Origin: Gerris lacustris
Taxonomy: Eukaryota; Arthropoda; Insecta; Hemiptera; Gerridae
DNA: 64,000 bases
Reading direction: 5' to 3'
Assembly: GCA_951217055.1 (NCBI GenBank)
Contig: OX578276.1
Span: 113,429,313-113,493,312 of the forward strand
In this document: positions 1 to 11,520 of the stretch, piece after piece
Layout: each line of letters opens with the position of its first letter
How positions within the stretch are numbered: the stretch's first letter is position 1
Position numbers and translations under genes: made by a program
Notes under the pieces: generated by a model
What the model was told of the DNA's origin: nothing
Seen by the model: only the letters and a program-made list of their open reading frames with translations
Database searches by the model: none

Positions 1-129
1 GAAGCGATAATGATATTAGTTTATTATCAAAGAGGATAACAAGTAATATTTAACTCAGAGCTACGGTTACTTTATGTACTGCTATCATTTAATTTATAAA
101 GTTTACAAGTTAATAAATAATAGGAAACA

Positions 130-285
130 GTCCCTCCATGGAAGATAATACTTGTTTATTTATCAAAGCAGCTTTCGGCTTTCATAAAGCCATCATCAAT
201 GTCGATTTCACTAAAACTAGAGATACATTATATAAAGAAAGTATGTAGTGGGCGAGTCATACGATGTCGGAGACTAACGTAAGAC
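130..285 (-). repeat. dispersed repeat family A, copy 1
   Basis: Read on the minus strand, this segment matches 12588-12812 over more than 100 bp. Shared blocks include TAGTCTCCGACATCGTATGA, CCCACTACATA and the core TTGATGATGGCTTTATGAAA followed by GCCGAAAGCTGC. The core is a short stem (GGCTTT/AAAGCC) next to a conserved TGATGAT and AAAGCTGCTTTG. No protein is encoded. The family is probably a small non-autonomous transposon; what mobilises it is unknown. Confidence 0.65.
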
Positions 286-589
286 TGTCTAAACAATCGT
301 GAAAACAAATTATGTCTCGAAAACGGCTCCCATGATTTTTATTAAAAAGTTCTAGAATGTAGTCCCTTGAAGACTAATATTTATAATAAGTATGGTCCTT
401 GGTTTTGCCTACGGACCCTAACCAATTTACTGACAATTTCACTAGGGTAAAACTCAACGCAGAACTGGACACAAGCTTCAAATGCCATATCTATTACGAT
501 TTTTTTATAACAACTATAATAATAGGGTACAACTTTTAATAATAGTTGTTATTAGTACAACTATATAATAATAGGGTTATTTTTACTTT

Positions 590-722
590 CTCGTATAAAT
601 AAATTGCTTTTTTATATAAGAGAAAGTGATGACCAAAAATTCGATTTTTAGATTTTGATGGATTTACACGTTTTGAGGTCTCCTGAGTCCAAAAAAGTAG
701 TTTTTAAAAAATTTCTGTCAGT
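590..722 (-). repeat. dispersed repeat family C tail
   Basis: The reverse complement reads ...GGACTCAGGAGACCTCAAAA CGTG...ATCCATCAAAATC...ACTTTCTCTTATAT. It matches the 3' parts of the copies at about 31735-31858, 50600-50705 and 57290-57425. The conserved order (a CTCAGGGGACC-like block, CATCAAAATC, then an AGAAAGTA-like end) suggests the 3' end of an old retroelement. No coding part is visible. Confidence 0.5.
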
Positions 723-1045
723 GCAGTCGCATAGAGCCTAAACTATTATACGGATTTTTACTTAACTGAGTTGTCGCGGACCGATTTTCACTTAACTGAG
801 TTGTAGCGGAACGATTTTTTTTTTGTCTACTATTAAAGGTAAGTACTATAAGTTCATAGATTTACTCTATAGTTTAAAATTAATAATACAACAAAAAATG
901 CTGGTAACATTTCGTTAAAATACGAGTAAAAATAAACTATTTATAAGTGAATCTGTGCGTGACATCCCAATATTCTTATTATAAGTTTGTTTTTTTTTTA
1001 TAAAAAATATATTTTGGTACTGCGTGGGAAATTCGAAAAATAAGG

Positions 1046-1182
1046 ATGGGGAGCCAATGAGATTTTGAAATCTCGAACTTCGAACGCCAACAAGGCGAAC
1101 AAAAATGTCACTGAATAACCTCAGGAAAACTGCCTATAGTGGCTTTATTTTTTCCCTTATCTTGTTGGCCAACCTGAGTGTC
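1046..1182 (+). repeat. dispersed repeat family D, copy 1
   Basis: Shares GGGGAGCCAATGAGA at the start and TTGGCCAACCTGAGTGTCA at the end with 50430-50577, in the same orientation and with a similar length. The middle of the two copies differs. No ORF. The nature of the family is unknown. Confidence 0.55.
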
Positions 1183-2319
1183 ACAAAACAATTCTATACC
1201 TGTAAAAATACTGCAGTTACTTAGTTTTTTCAAATAATAATTTACTAGCTGTTAGAAATATATTGCAACATTTTGAGAAACTTGACAGTAATATTATAAG
1301 CAATTGTAGAGGAAATATTGACGATATTTTTTACCATCCTATGTACTTAAGAATAATATTAAAGTTAAATAAACAGATGATGCGAAGAGGGGTGATTTTA
1401 ATAAAAGAAGTGACATTAAAGCAATAAAGATGTTATCGGTAAATATTCAGTTAAACATACACTAAGTGTACAACATCCTATTAAACATAACAGCAGTTAG
1501 TCATATTTTTGCTAAAGGCTTCAGGTGTTAAAGACGTATGTGCAATTTTATTTAGGCCATGTTATCATTTGTACCTAATACATTCTTAATTCAGATTGCA
1601 TTTATTTATTTTTAATTTAACTAACTGGCCATTTAAAGTAAGATTGATTACAGATAACATTCTAATATGAATATTAAAACATAATAATTATCCGAAAAGA
1701 CAAATGCTATCTTTTACAGCAATTAAGAGAAAGTGTTATATATATATATATATATAAAATAATTAAAATCTGTTGGTATGGAACTGAACAGTATTCAGGG
1801 TGGTAGAAGTGGGGCTAAGGATTAAAACGAAGAGATGGCTATTATCCTACATTTGAAAGGTGGGACGTACTAACAAGGCAGCTACTAATGGCATGCTAAT
1901 GGGCCAAACAATTGGCTTATAATGTGCCCAGGAACAAGGTATTAGAGGAGCCGAGATGTGGGTGTGCTACGTTTAGAACGCCTTGTTCTCTTCTGTTGAT
2001 GGAGTCAAATGAATGATAATTAAGTCATTATGACTGGGATTATTCATCATCTTAGCATCGCAACTTGGTTATCAGGCTGTGAAAATTCTACTGCTTGCGG
2101 TGAAAAACTTATACCTTATTTTCATATGTTTCGATTGATCTTGAATTTTCGGCTTCAGGTTCACTACTTCAATCAATGACAATAGGTCGTTACTGTCAAC
2201 TTAGTCCAAGGATGATCGTGAGACAACGAGGATATCACGAACAAATTAAATTAAATTTTTAAGTTTTTGGTAGTATTCATACTAAGGAATGTTTAAATTT
2301 CATTTAAATCAAAATATAT
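1183..2319. other. non-coding, nothing recognised
   Basis: AT-rich sequence with no supportable ORF. The only landmark is a short (TA)n run at about 1738-1756. Confidence 0.5.
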
Positions 2320-2477
2320 AATTACTACTTACAACGGGAGACAGACAAAAGGAAATTATTCTCCAGTGTAGCTTAGTTGGCTAGACCGTCTTTACTGGAA
2401 ATAAAGGAGGCCCCTGTTTCGAATCCCGGCGCTGAAGTCTATTTTTCTCTGTCTGTCTCCCGTTGTAAATAGTAATT
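2320..2477. mobile_element. 158-bp inverted-repeat element containing a tRNA-like sequence
   Basis: Left arm 2320-2347 (AATTACTACTTACAACGGGA then GACAGACA) pairs with right arm 2450-2477 with one mismatch over 28 bp. The interior is not palindromic but looks like a tRNA (2364-2434). The layout is that of a MITE or small foldback element that captured, or evolved around, a tRNA-like pol III cassette. No clear target duplication was found. Confidence 0.6.
2364..2434 (+). ncRNA. tRNA-like sequence (degenerate, anticodon-like GGA)
   Basis: A box-like TAGCTTAGTTGGCTAGA (2369-2385) and B box-like GTTTCGAATCC (2416-2426) are correctly ordered and spaced. CAGTG and CGCTG at the ends can pair with one G-U. 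CTTTA/TAAAG closes a 7-nt loop, CTGGAAA, that would place GGA in the anticodon position. The T stem (CCCTG versus CCCGG) is broken, so this is more likely a tRNA-derived repeat head or pseudogene than a working tRNA-Ser. Confidence 0.5.
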
Positions 2478-4660
2478 ACAATTTGATTAAAAAGAACAAA
2501 TTAAATTAAAAAAGTATTTAAAAGAATCATACCATAGAAAAGTTTATCAGGGTACCTAAGACTAAGATCTTTTGTGAAGAGTACATTCACAAATTACATT
2601 TGAAAAATGTACATCATTACAGCATAATATCGGTAGCTTTTTAGGCAATAAAAAAAATCGAAAAATTAGATATTAATGGTTTGTTTTTATTCTTATGAAA
2701 TGTAATTCTTTATTCTTCAAAATATGCTATATACATTCTCATATTAAGCATCTCTCAAATCGTCAAATTTTTAATGCTGTGTTCACTAAAGCACAATTCA
2801 TGGATATATTATTTTTCGAGCTCAATTTACTATTTCAAGGGGTGATTGATTGGTACACCTTTTTAAAATAAAAAAAAAATGATATATTATCCCTACAGAC
2901 ATTTATTTATAAATGTATATAATAGAATATATACATAAATTTTAAACAAATATTAAATTAAGCATTGACAAGAATTTAAAGGAATAACATAAATAATTGT
3001 CTTTCAACGTAAATTGAAACTGGTATATTAAACAAAGCAGCTTTCAGCCTTCATAAGGCCATCATCAGTGCCTAAGACAAAACAAAAAAATAATGGACTA
3101 AGTAAAACAATAAAACCTTAATAACAACGTGGAGAGACAATTTATGCTATACCTTTAAGATGACCTCCATATTATGAGTTAGTTATTATAACTTAGTGCC
3201 TAGGCACGAAGGGGGTGGTTTTAGTTACTATAATTTTATTTTAATAATAGATTTAAATCAAACATATAATTCTAATTCGTTTATTGGATTTCCATTATTC
3301 GTACAAGGCATTATCATGTAATAACTGTTTTAGTAATTTATTATTTATGTTTTATACATCTAAAAAATATTTATCCAATATAATCAAAACTTAAAATATA
3401 TAAATCTGTGGAATCGATCTAAAATATTTGTTAATATAGAATTAAAGTATAGTAATTATAATACATTCTTATAATGGATTACAGACTTAAAAGACCAAGA
3501 AGGTAAATAATTAAAAATAAAAAAATGAATGATCTCTACAAAGAAGTACAGAAGATAGTAGAGGCAAAATTAACAGTTTAATTTCAAATCATAACGCTAT
3601 TAGGGTTGAAAAATATCATATGATTATTGGCGATAATCAATTCACTGATTGATATTAATTGAGTTTTATCCAGTATAGGCACGCTCAAGTCGAAACAACT
3701 AACTTAAGGAAAAGTGATAAAAAAAATGTATCGATAGAAGAAATATTTACCTATTATTTGTACATAGTCCACAGTTGGTTAAATTGCCAAGTATTTCAAA
3801 ACAATATAATTTTCTGGTTCGAAGGAAGCATGTTGACAAGGCAGCCAGGCTTAGTTCTAATTACAGGTTCCCAGAGTATATTCTCTATACCTTAATACAA
3901 CTCAAAACTTACCCGTGTCAAACCATCATACAATATCATTGAACAAATATAACAGAAAACAACTTAAAGAATTACACTGATTTCAAAATAAAACAGAGAT
4001 TAACTTTCAATAACTACTAATTAAATCATAACTATTGTATCTACTCACATTTTTTTCCCTTCGTTAAAAAGCTTAAAGAATACATGAGTATAATAAACTA
4101 AAACAAGGCCATGGTCAGATAAAACCCAAAACAATAGATTTCATGATTCTATTTTAAAGTAAATTTTTTGTCACATTGTTTTGTTTTACAGCAAGTTCAT
4201 TTATCTATAGTTCCAAAGTAATTGTGCCAGCAAGAGAACTGTAATTTATAATGTTATTATTGAATGGTTTGTCACTGTGTTTAGGCATAGTTGGGTATTA
4301 ATGTCGTTTTATCTTTTTAAAACACAGTAAAGTCTATTTCCACGCAAGGTCGTTTTCCGAAGGTGTTCGTAAAAACAATGATCTGTCAAACAACATTTTC
4401 AAGTCGAGATTCAGGCCTAAATCTATCAATGGCCGGGGGATATATTTCGGGTGTATTTAACGTAAAATTGTTAATTTTCATGATTCATTATTTGCAATTT
4501 AATGGGTCCTACAGATGTGATTATTTACAATTGACCATTCATCATTCCAACCGGCCTCTTTATTTCAAGGTGGAGGACATCTATTTGTAATTAGAACTAT
4601 GTCTGCTCAGTTATGAATTTATCAGAAATTTAAAACCACTGAAGTTAAAATCGTATTATT
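2478..4660. other. non-coding, one small repeat core
   Basis: AT-rich. A family A core lies on the minus strand at 3032-3075 (GGCACTGATGATGGCC... GAAAGCTGCTTTG in reverse complement). Short open frames at about 3659-3895 and 4363-4590 show no family resemblance and no coding bias that I can see, so I do not call them genes. Confidence 0.5.
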
Positions 4661-4669
4661 TGTATCAGA

Positions 4670-4860
4670 TCCCTAGAGGTGGCGGGCGAATGCATCTACT
4701 GAGACGACTCTAGCCGCGCGGTTCATAAATAGAGTTCCTTTTAGGTAAACGAATGAAGCATTTCCAATGACGTGGCTGCGGCCGCGCGACTGGAGCGGCT
4801 CCAGTGAGGCAGTAGGCGGGCCAGAGCAGTGCGACACGACAGGTCTCATTAACCCTCAAC
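4670..4860. other. GC-rich segment, unassigned
   Basis: This block is much richer in G+C and CpG than its surroundings (CGGCCGCGCGAC, GGCGGGCGAA). A minus-strand frame crosses it, encoding a stretch around WPAYCLTGAAPVARPQPRHW. It could be an interspersed repeat, an exon of an unseen gene or a small CpG-rich promoter. I cannot decide between these. Confidence 0.3.
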
Positions 4861-5689
4861 ACCATGTCTTTTCTATTTTGTTCTATACTATATTTTATAT
4901 TTCTATGACGTAAGAGAAATAAAGCTTTGAGCTTTGTATTATTTTTGTAAGTAAGTATATTAATAATTGAGTCCATAGTCCAGGAGATAGCGTACAAAAA
5001 AGTGTCTGACTAACATCAAGCTAGAATTTTGTGTATAGGTATATCTTTTAGTGCCTTTTAAGAATATGTGGTTGGCTACGTTCGTCTGACGGACATAGCT
5101 TGGCAATAGGCATTAAAAAAAAAAAAAAAAAAAAATCGGTCGAGAGCGGCCATGTCCCACCCTTTTTGGTGGACACTGTGATATTCGTGATCCTGTGTAC
5201 AACATTAGTTAGAAGACAAGTAGAAATCAAGTTGATGTTTGTCGCTTGATAGGTTAGTTATTCAAATATTACTCCTAATCACACTCTTTTACAAGTTATC
5301 TCTTGGACTATTATTATTACAATTAAATTGTTATCTGAGTGCAAGTCCCACTTCAGTAACTGACAAATAGTAATTCAAAATGTTCTATACCCAGAATAAT
5401 TCTTCTATAAATGCCTCTGTTTTTAAATCCCTCCGTGTCTCTCGACAAGTACATCAGATGAGCCCTACGGCTAGAGTCACTTCAGTCGTCATTGACACTC
5501 CACCTTAAGGTAGAACATAAGGGTAAACCAAACAAAGATAAGAAAGTAAGTCCAGCACAACTCTTAAAAGTATAGGAAATCAATACCTTTAATCTAGAAC
5601 TAATCCTCAGCATTTAAGGTACTCCCTTATAAGATTTACTTTTATTAATTACTTTTATTATTTTACTTTTATTATGGTTATTGGAACGA
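4861..5689. other. non-coding, poly(A) tract
   Basis: Contains 21 consecutive A at 5115-5135, possibly the tail of an old retrocopy on the plus strand. No coding sequence is recognised. Confidence 0.4.
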
Positions 5690-5990
5690 AGTTCCTTATA
5701 GCACGTTCTGGAGCCCGGGAGTAAATCCGAAAAAAACGACCGTCACAAAATCACCGTCAGAAAACCAAGCGTCACGAAATCTACCGATGATGATAACTTG
5801 AGTAAAAGATGACCGAGTTAGATGAAATTTGGTACACATGTTCATTTTACCAATACCCAGGCTGAGTTCGTTGGACAACGTTATCCGCCCAAGCGTTCAC
5901 GTGCAACGGTCGCGTAAACGTAAGCTTCAAATTTAAAATTGGAATTTTAGGACGGGGAAAAATTCTAACTTCATCTATTTAATGAGACAA
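5690..5990 (-). repeat. dispersed repeat family B, copy (reverse)
   Basis: The reverse complement aligns closely with 54241-54470. Shared blocks include AGATGAAGTTAGA, CCAATTTTAAATTTGAAG, GGATAACGTTGTCCAACGAA and GGTAAAATGAACATGT. The copy stops before the AGACAGACACG block seen in the others. No intact protein is encoded. Confidence 0.7.
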
Positions 5991-7638
<1,648 letters not shown>

Positions 7639-7745
7639 TGTTCAGAATTACAAGTATATTTACTATACTATACCCTGCACAACCTGTCCCCCAATCTGTA
7701 TATATACCCCAGAAAAAATATATATAATTCAGTTGGCTCCGAACA
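7639..7745 (+). repeat. left LTR
   Basis: 107 bp, identical to 11009-11115. It begins TGTTCAGAATTACAAG and ends GTTGGCTCCGAACA, giving the TG...CA ends and short inverted TGTTC/GAACA repeat expected of LTRs. It is unusually short for BEL/Pao, whose LTRs are normally several hundred bp. Confidence 0.92.
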
Positions 7746-7747
7746 TC

Positions 7748-7764
7748 TGGCGACCGTGACAGGA
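7748..7764 (+). promoter_or_regulatory. primer binding site
   Basis: TGGCGACCGTGACAGGA starts two bases after the LTR. The leading TGG is complementary to a tRNA CCA end. From memory it resembles the tRNA-Arg primer sites of some insect LTR elements; the tRNA assignment is an inference. Confidence 0.8.
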
Positions 7765-8371
7765 CCACTATACTTAAGAGGAGGAGGCAAGGCTTGGGTC
7801 TTGCTCTTCACCTGTGCTACATACAGAGCTGTCCATTTAGAGCTCATCGAATCTTTAAGCTCAGCAGCGTTCATCGAAGCTCTAAGTCGGTTCATAGCTC
7901 GAAGAGGAAGAGTAACTACCATCTACTGCGACAATGGTACGAACTTCGTAGGAGCCAACCGACTACTAGCCGAGCTCGATTGGCTCCTACGAAGTTCGTA
8001 CCATTGTCGCAGTAGATGGTAGTTACTCTTCCTCTTCGAGCTATGAACCGACTTAGAGCTTCGATGAACGCTGCTGAGCTTAAAGATTCGATGAGCTCTA
8101 AATGGACAGCTCTGTAAATGGACAGCCAAACTATGGCTTCAAGAAACTTGGAAAAGTAAGATAGGATGGGATGAGTCGTTAGACAAGGAGGTGCAACAAA
8201 AAATTAGACAATGGTTTAAATGTTTAGAATACCTGAAACTATGTGAAATTCCTAGGTGCTTCTTTGGTCGTTATGGACGGCAGGGAGTACAAAACATTGA
8301 ATTGCACACATTTGTAGACGCATGCAAAAGTGCATACGCGGCCTGCACATTTATCCGGTCAGTAGGGCTAT
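7760..8371. pseudogene. scrambled pol block: integrase copy, inverted copy, RNase H copy
   Basis: Three pieces are joined in order. Piece 1 (7760-7983) is identical to 9984-10207 (integrase catalytic core). Piece 2 (7980-8115) is the reverse complement of 7824-7959, making a 136-bp-arm hairpin. Piece 3 (8126-8371) repeats 8697-8942 (start of RNase H). The joints share short sequences: CAGGACC at the PBS/integrase joint, TTGG at the inversion and AAATGGACAG near the third joint. This is what strand switching during reverse transcription would leave. The open frames here are broken duplicates and encode nothing complete. Confidence 0.88.
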
Positions 8372-10846
8372 ATGGATAATTGTGTGACGTCAGTGTCAGA
8401 CGAACAAGCACTACAAAAATTTGTTCTAGAGTCGAAAGCACTTATGAACGCAGCAAACATGGAACTGCGTGCATGGGCTTACAGTAGTGACTGGGGAAAA
8501 CAATACTTAGACGTATACGCCGAGCAAGAAGTAGTTCCAGTTCTAGGTGTGATGTGGAATATAAAAAGAGACGTTTTAGCGTGTAATTTAGACCGCATAA
8601 AATTACCCGAAACCGATATAACGAAGCGAATGCTGTTGTCCTTAGCGCAACAAGTGTTTGATCCGGTTGGTTTCACATCTCCCGTGTCATTATTACCCAA
8701 ACTATGGCTTCAAGAAACTTGGAAAAGTAAGATAGGATGGGATGAGTCGTTAGACAAGGAGGTGCAACAAAAAATTAGACAATGGTTTAAATGTTTAGAA
8801 TACCTGAAACTATGTGAAATTCCTAGGTGCTTCTTTGGTCGTTATGGACGGCAGGGAGTACAAAACATTGAATTGCACACATTTGTAGACGCATGCAAAA
8901 GTGCATACGCGGCCTGCACATTTATCCGGTCAGTAGGGCTAAATGGAGACATAATAGTGAATTTTGTGGCGGCTAAAACCCGTGTGGCACCTATAAAAGA
9001 AGTTTCTATGCCAAGATTAGAGTTACTCGCAGCAGTTATAGGAGCTAGGTTGTTTGAACACACAGAAAAGGTTTTACAACTTCCACAGGTAAACTCATGG
9101 TTTTGGACAGATTCTGAGATTGTTCTAGCTTGGATCCGGAGAGACGACTGCTGGAATACATTTGTAGCCAATAGATGCCGAGAAATAAGACGCTTAACAA
9201 GTAGAGATAATTGGAGGCATCTTCCAGGAAGTAGCAACGTCACAGCGGATATGGCATCACGAGGAGCTACAGGGAAACAACTGGTAGACAGCCGATGGTG
9301 GGAAGGGCCAAAATGGCTTTATGAAGACCAATCTAAGTGGCCTCACTCGAATCCTGAGCCACCTGAGGAAGTAGTTCTAAGTGAACGAAAAAAGAGTGTT
9401 GTTTCTTCTAATATTAACGTTTTAAGTGAAAGTTATTTTAAAAACATTTCGGACTATTTTAGAATTGTGAGAGTTATAGCGTGGATGATAAAATATAAAA
9501 ATATAGTTTTTAATGGACATTTAAGGGAGTTATCTAGTGATGATGTAGCAAATGCCGAAATTAAGTTAATAAAATTAATACAGAGTGATAGTTTAAAGAC
9601 AAAAGAAAGACTAAAAGAACTTAAAAGTTTAAATGTGTTTGAAGATGAATCTGGTGTGTTGCGAGCAAGGACTAAATTAGTTTTGGGAGATTATGAGTGT
9701 GCTTTCAGGTATCCTATGGTGCTACCCTCAGACCATGATGTTGTGACGAAGTTGATTGCATGGACTCACAAGAAGGAGGGACACGCAGGAGTACTTACAC
9801 TGATGGTGAAACTTCGAGAGAGGTTTTGGATTCTTAGAAGCCGGAGGACTATAAAGAAGGCTATTAGAGGCTGCGTCGTCTGCAAGAGATTTACGGCTAA
9901 GCCTGCTGAAACACCCTTTGCACCGCTTCCCCGGGACAGAATTTTTACCAATGCAGCATTCTCAACCACCGGAGTCGACACTGCAGGACCACTATACTTA
10001 AGAGGAGGAGGCAAGGCTTGGGTCTTGCTCTTCACCTGTGCTACATACAGAGCTGTCCATTTAGAGCTCATCGAATCTTTAAGCTCAGCAGCGTTCATCG
10101 AAGCTCTAAGTCGGTTCATAGCTCGAAGAGGAAGAGTAACTACCATCTACTGCGACAATGGTACGAACTTCGTAGGAGCCAACCGACTACTAGCCGAGCT
10201 CGATTGGTCAAAAATTAATCAGGCAGCAGCTGTAAGAAGGATCAAATTCGTACTGAACGCGCCAGCAGCGCCCTGGTGGGGAGGCTGGTGGGAGCGGCTA
10301 ATACGAATAATGAAAGATCTTTTAAAACGCAACTTAGGGCGACAATCGGCAAATTATTCAGAAATGACAACCATCCTCTGCGATTGCGAAGCTACTATTA
10401 ATTCAAGGCCACTAACCTACGTGAGTGAGGACCCCGAAGAACCAGTTCCCCTCACCCCCTCCTGTTTCATCACCGACATAGGAGAACATCCAGTGCCGGA
10501 CCTAGATTTGCTTGGTACCAAGGGGTACAATAAACGTCTGAAGCACATTCAGGTTATAAAGAATAAATTGAGGACGAGATTTCAAAAGGAGTACTTGGCG
10601 TCCCTGCGTCATCACGGCCACGACGGACGCACCGAGCTAAACGTTGGAGACGTCGTTCTTATCGGCAGTGACAACGTTAAAAGAATAAGCTGGCCGCTAG
10701 GAAAAATCCTCAAACTAATTCCAGGACGAGACGGAACTCCCCGAACTGCTAAAATTAAAACATCTGCAGGCGAGTTGATACGACCCTTTGGCAGGCTCTA
10801 TCCACTCGAAGTTCAAGATAAGACAAGGGAAGAAGATGAAACTTAA
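8372..10846 (+). CDS. pol: BEL/Pao Pol, 5'-truncated: RT end, RNase H, integrase
   Basis: An 824-residue open frame. It opens on the RT active-site region: the preceding Tyr codon plus Met-Asp-Asn reads YMDN, where YVDD is the canonical box. An RNase H-like domain occupies about 165-300, with acidic positions D173 (LHTFVDA), E217 (MPRLELLA), D247 (WTDSEI) and D293 (TADMASRG). Integrase follows: a zinc-binding H466, H471, C501 and C504, then the DDE core D536, D595 and E641 (WWGGWWERLI). The last 90 residues match the DUF5641-type tail of Pao integrases (LNVGDVVLIG... WPLGKI). Gag, protease and RT fingers/palm are absent upstream, so the protein could not replicate the element alone. The ATG at 8372 is only the first Met of the open frame; it lies inside a domain and is probably not a real start. 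Confidence 0.93.
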   Translation: MDNCVTSVSDEQALQKFVLESKALMNAANMELRAWAYSSDWGKQYLDVYAEQEVVPVLGVMWNIKRDVLACNLDRIKLPETDITKRMLLSLAQQVFDPVGFTSPVSLLPKLWLQETWKSKIGWDESLDKEVQQKIRQWFKCLEYLKLCEIPRCFFGRYGRQGVQNIELHTFVDACKSAYAACTFIRSVGLNGDIIVNFVAAKTRVAPIKEVSMPRLELLAAVIGARLFEHTEKVLQLPQVNSWFWTDSEIVLAWIRRDDCWNTFVANRCREIRRLTSRDNWRHLPGSSNVTADMASRGATGKQLVDSRWWEGPKWLYEDQSKWPHSNPEPPEEVVLSERKKSVVSSNINVLSESYFKNISDYFRIVRVIAWMIKYKNIVFNGHLRELSSDDVANAEIKLIKLIQSDSLKTKERLKELKSLNVFEDESGVLRARTKLVLGDYECAFRYPMVLPSDHDVVTKLIAWTHKKEGHAGVLTLMVKLRERFWILRSRRTIKKAIRGCVVCKRFTAKPAETPFAPLPRDRIFTNAAFSTTGVDTAGPLYLRGGGKAWVLLFTCATYRAVHLELIESLSSAAFIEALSRFIARRGRVTTIYCDNGTNFVGANRLLAELDWSKINQAAAVRRIKFVLNAPAAPWWGGWWERLIRIMKDLLKRNLGRQSANYSEMTTILCDCEATINSRPLTYVSEDPEEPVPLTPSCFITDIGEHPVPDLDLLGTKGYNKRLKHIQVIKNKLRTRFQKEYLASLRHHGHDGRTELNVGDVVLIGSDNVKRISWPLGKILKLIPGRDGTPRTAKIKTSAGELIRPFGRLYPLEVQDKTREEDET

Positions 10847-10993
10847 TTATTGAACATGCTCCTTCCTCTTTGCCTTTATTATTTTTATTTTTTTTGAAGT
10901 TCTAAAAGCATAGCTCTTATTTCGGTTTGGTTTACCGTGCTTTTAGTAGTTATTGTTTGTTATTTTTTGAATTTAGTTTGCGCTATTAACTGC

Positions 10994-11008
10994 AAAGAGG
11001 CGGGAGGA
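10994..11008 (+). promoter_or_regulatory. polypurine tract
   Basis: AAAGAGGCGGGAGGA lies directly against the right LTR, as required for plus-strand priming. Confidence 0.8.
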
Positions 11009-11115
11009 TGTTCAGAATTACAAGTATATTTACTATACTATACCCTGCACAACCTGTCCCCCAATCTGTATATATACCCCAGAAAAAATATATATAATTC
11101 AGTTGGCTCCGAACA
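11009..11115 (+). repeat. right LTR
   Basis: 107 bp, no difference seen from the left LTR at 7639-7745. It ends at GAACA (11111-11115). Confidence 0.92.
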
Positions 11116-11520
11116 GCAACCTACACTTCAGTGCAAATTTCAAATCTAGATATACATTTTCTACAAGCATTTTGAATGTGCTGAATGGTAATGTTGACTA
11201 TTCACTATGTAACTAATCTATGTGATTCTCCTACTTGATTGTAATTAAAATTTAAATTATAATTAGTTTAGTTTTTAAATTGTGACCAATTTGTTGGAAA
11301 AAATGGTATTATTGACCGATATTTTGTGGTAAGCAAACATAATGATAATTAGTACCCACTTAAATAAAAACACAATAGTGGTTTAATTTAACATAATCAA
11401 TAATTGTCTTACTACAATATTCATACAAATAATAATCAGACGATCGATTCAGTCTTTCGTCTTTTTTTATGAAAATTTTACATATACTTTTACAAGTATA
11501 TGTAGTAGTTGTAGTTACCT
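11116..11520. other. non-coding, nothing recognised
   Basis: AT-rich flank between the BEL element and the SINE. Confidence 0.5.

Larger units (their letters stand above)
1..1045. other. AT-rich non-coding stretch with old repeat pieces
   Basis: No gene is seen. The stretch holds a family A repeat copy (130-285), a family C repeat tail in reverse (about 590-722) and a short tandem repeat at about 752-818. In the tandem repeat a unit of about 30-35 bp containing ACTTAACTGAGTTGT occurs twice, with a third partial unit. A small imperfect inverted repeat around AACAACTATAATAATAGGG lies near 508-570. Confidence 0.6.
7639..11115 (+). mobile_element. BEL/Pao LTR retrotransposon, internally rearranged and defective
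   Basis: Bounded by identical 107-bp direct repeats that start TGTTC and end GAACA. It has a primer binding site after the left LTR and a purine tract before the right one. The interior keeps the end of RT, RNase H, integrase and the DUF5641-type C-terminus. Gag, protease and most of RT are missing. In their place is a scrambled 0.6-kb block (7760-8371) of copied and inverted pol pieces. Because the LTRs and both priming sites are in order, this rearranged form could itself have been reverse transcribed with proteins supplied in trans. Identical LTRs suggest a recent insertion, with the caveat that they are only 107 bp. Confidence 0.9.

Noticed and set aside
2364..2434. Functional tRNA-Ser gene
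   Set aside because: The T stem is broken and the acceptor pairing is weak; kept only as tRNA-like.
3659..4590. Two small plus-strand frames as genes
   Set aside because: No recognisable domain, splice context or codon bias; length is within chance expectation.
8479..10218. Shadow frames on both strands across the BEL pol region
   Set aside because: All overlap the well-supported pol frame with its conserved RNase H and integrase motifs.
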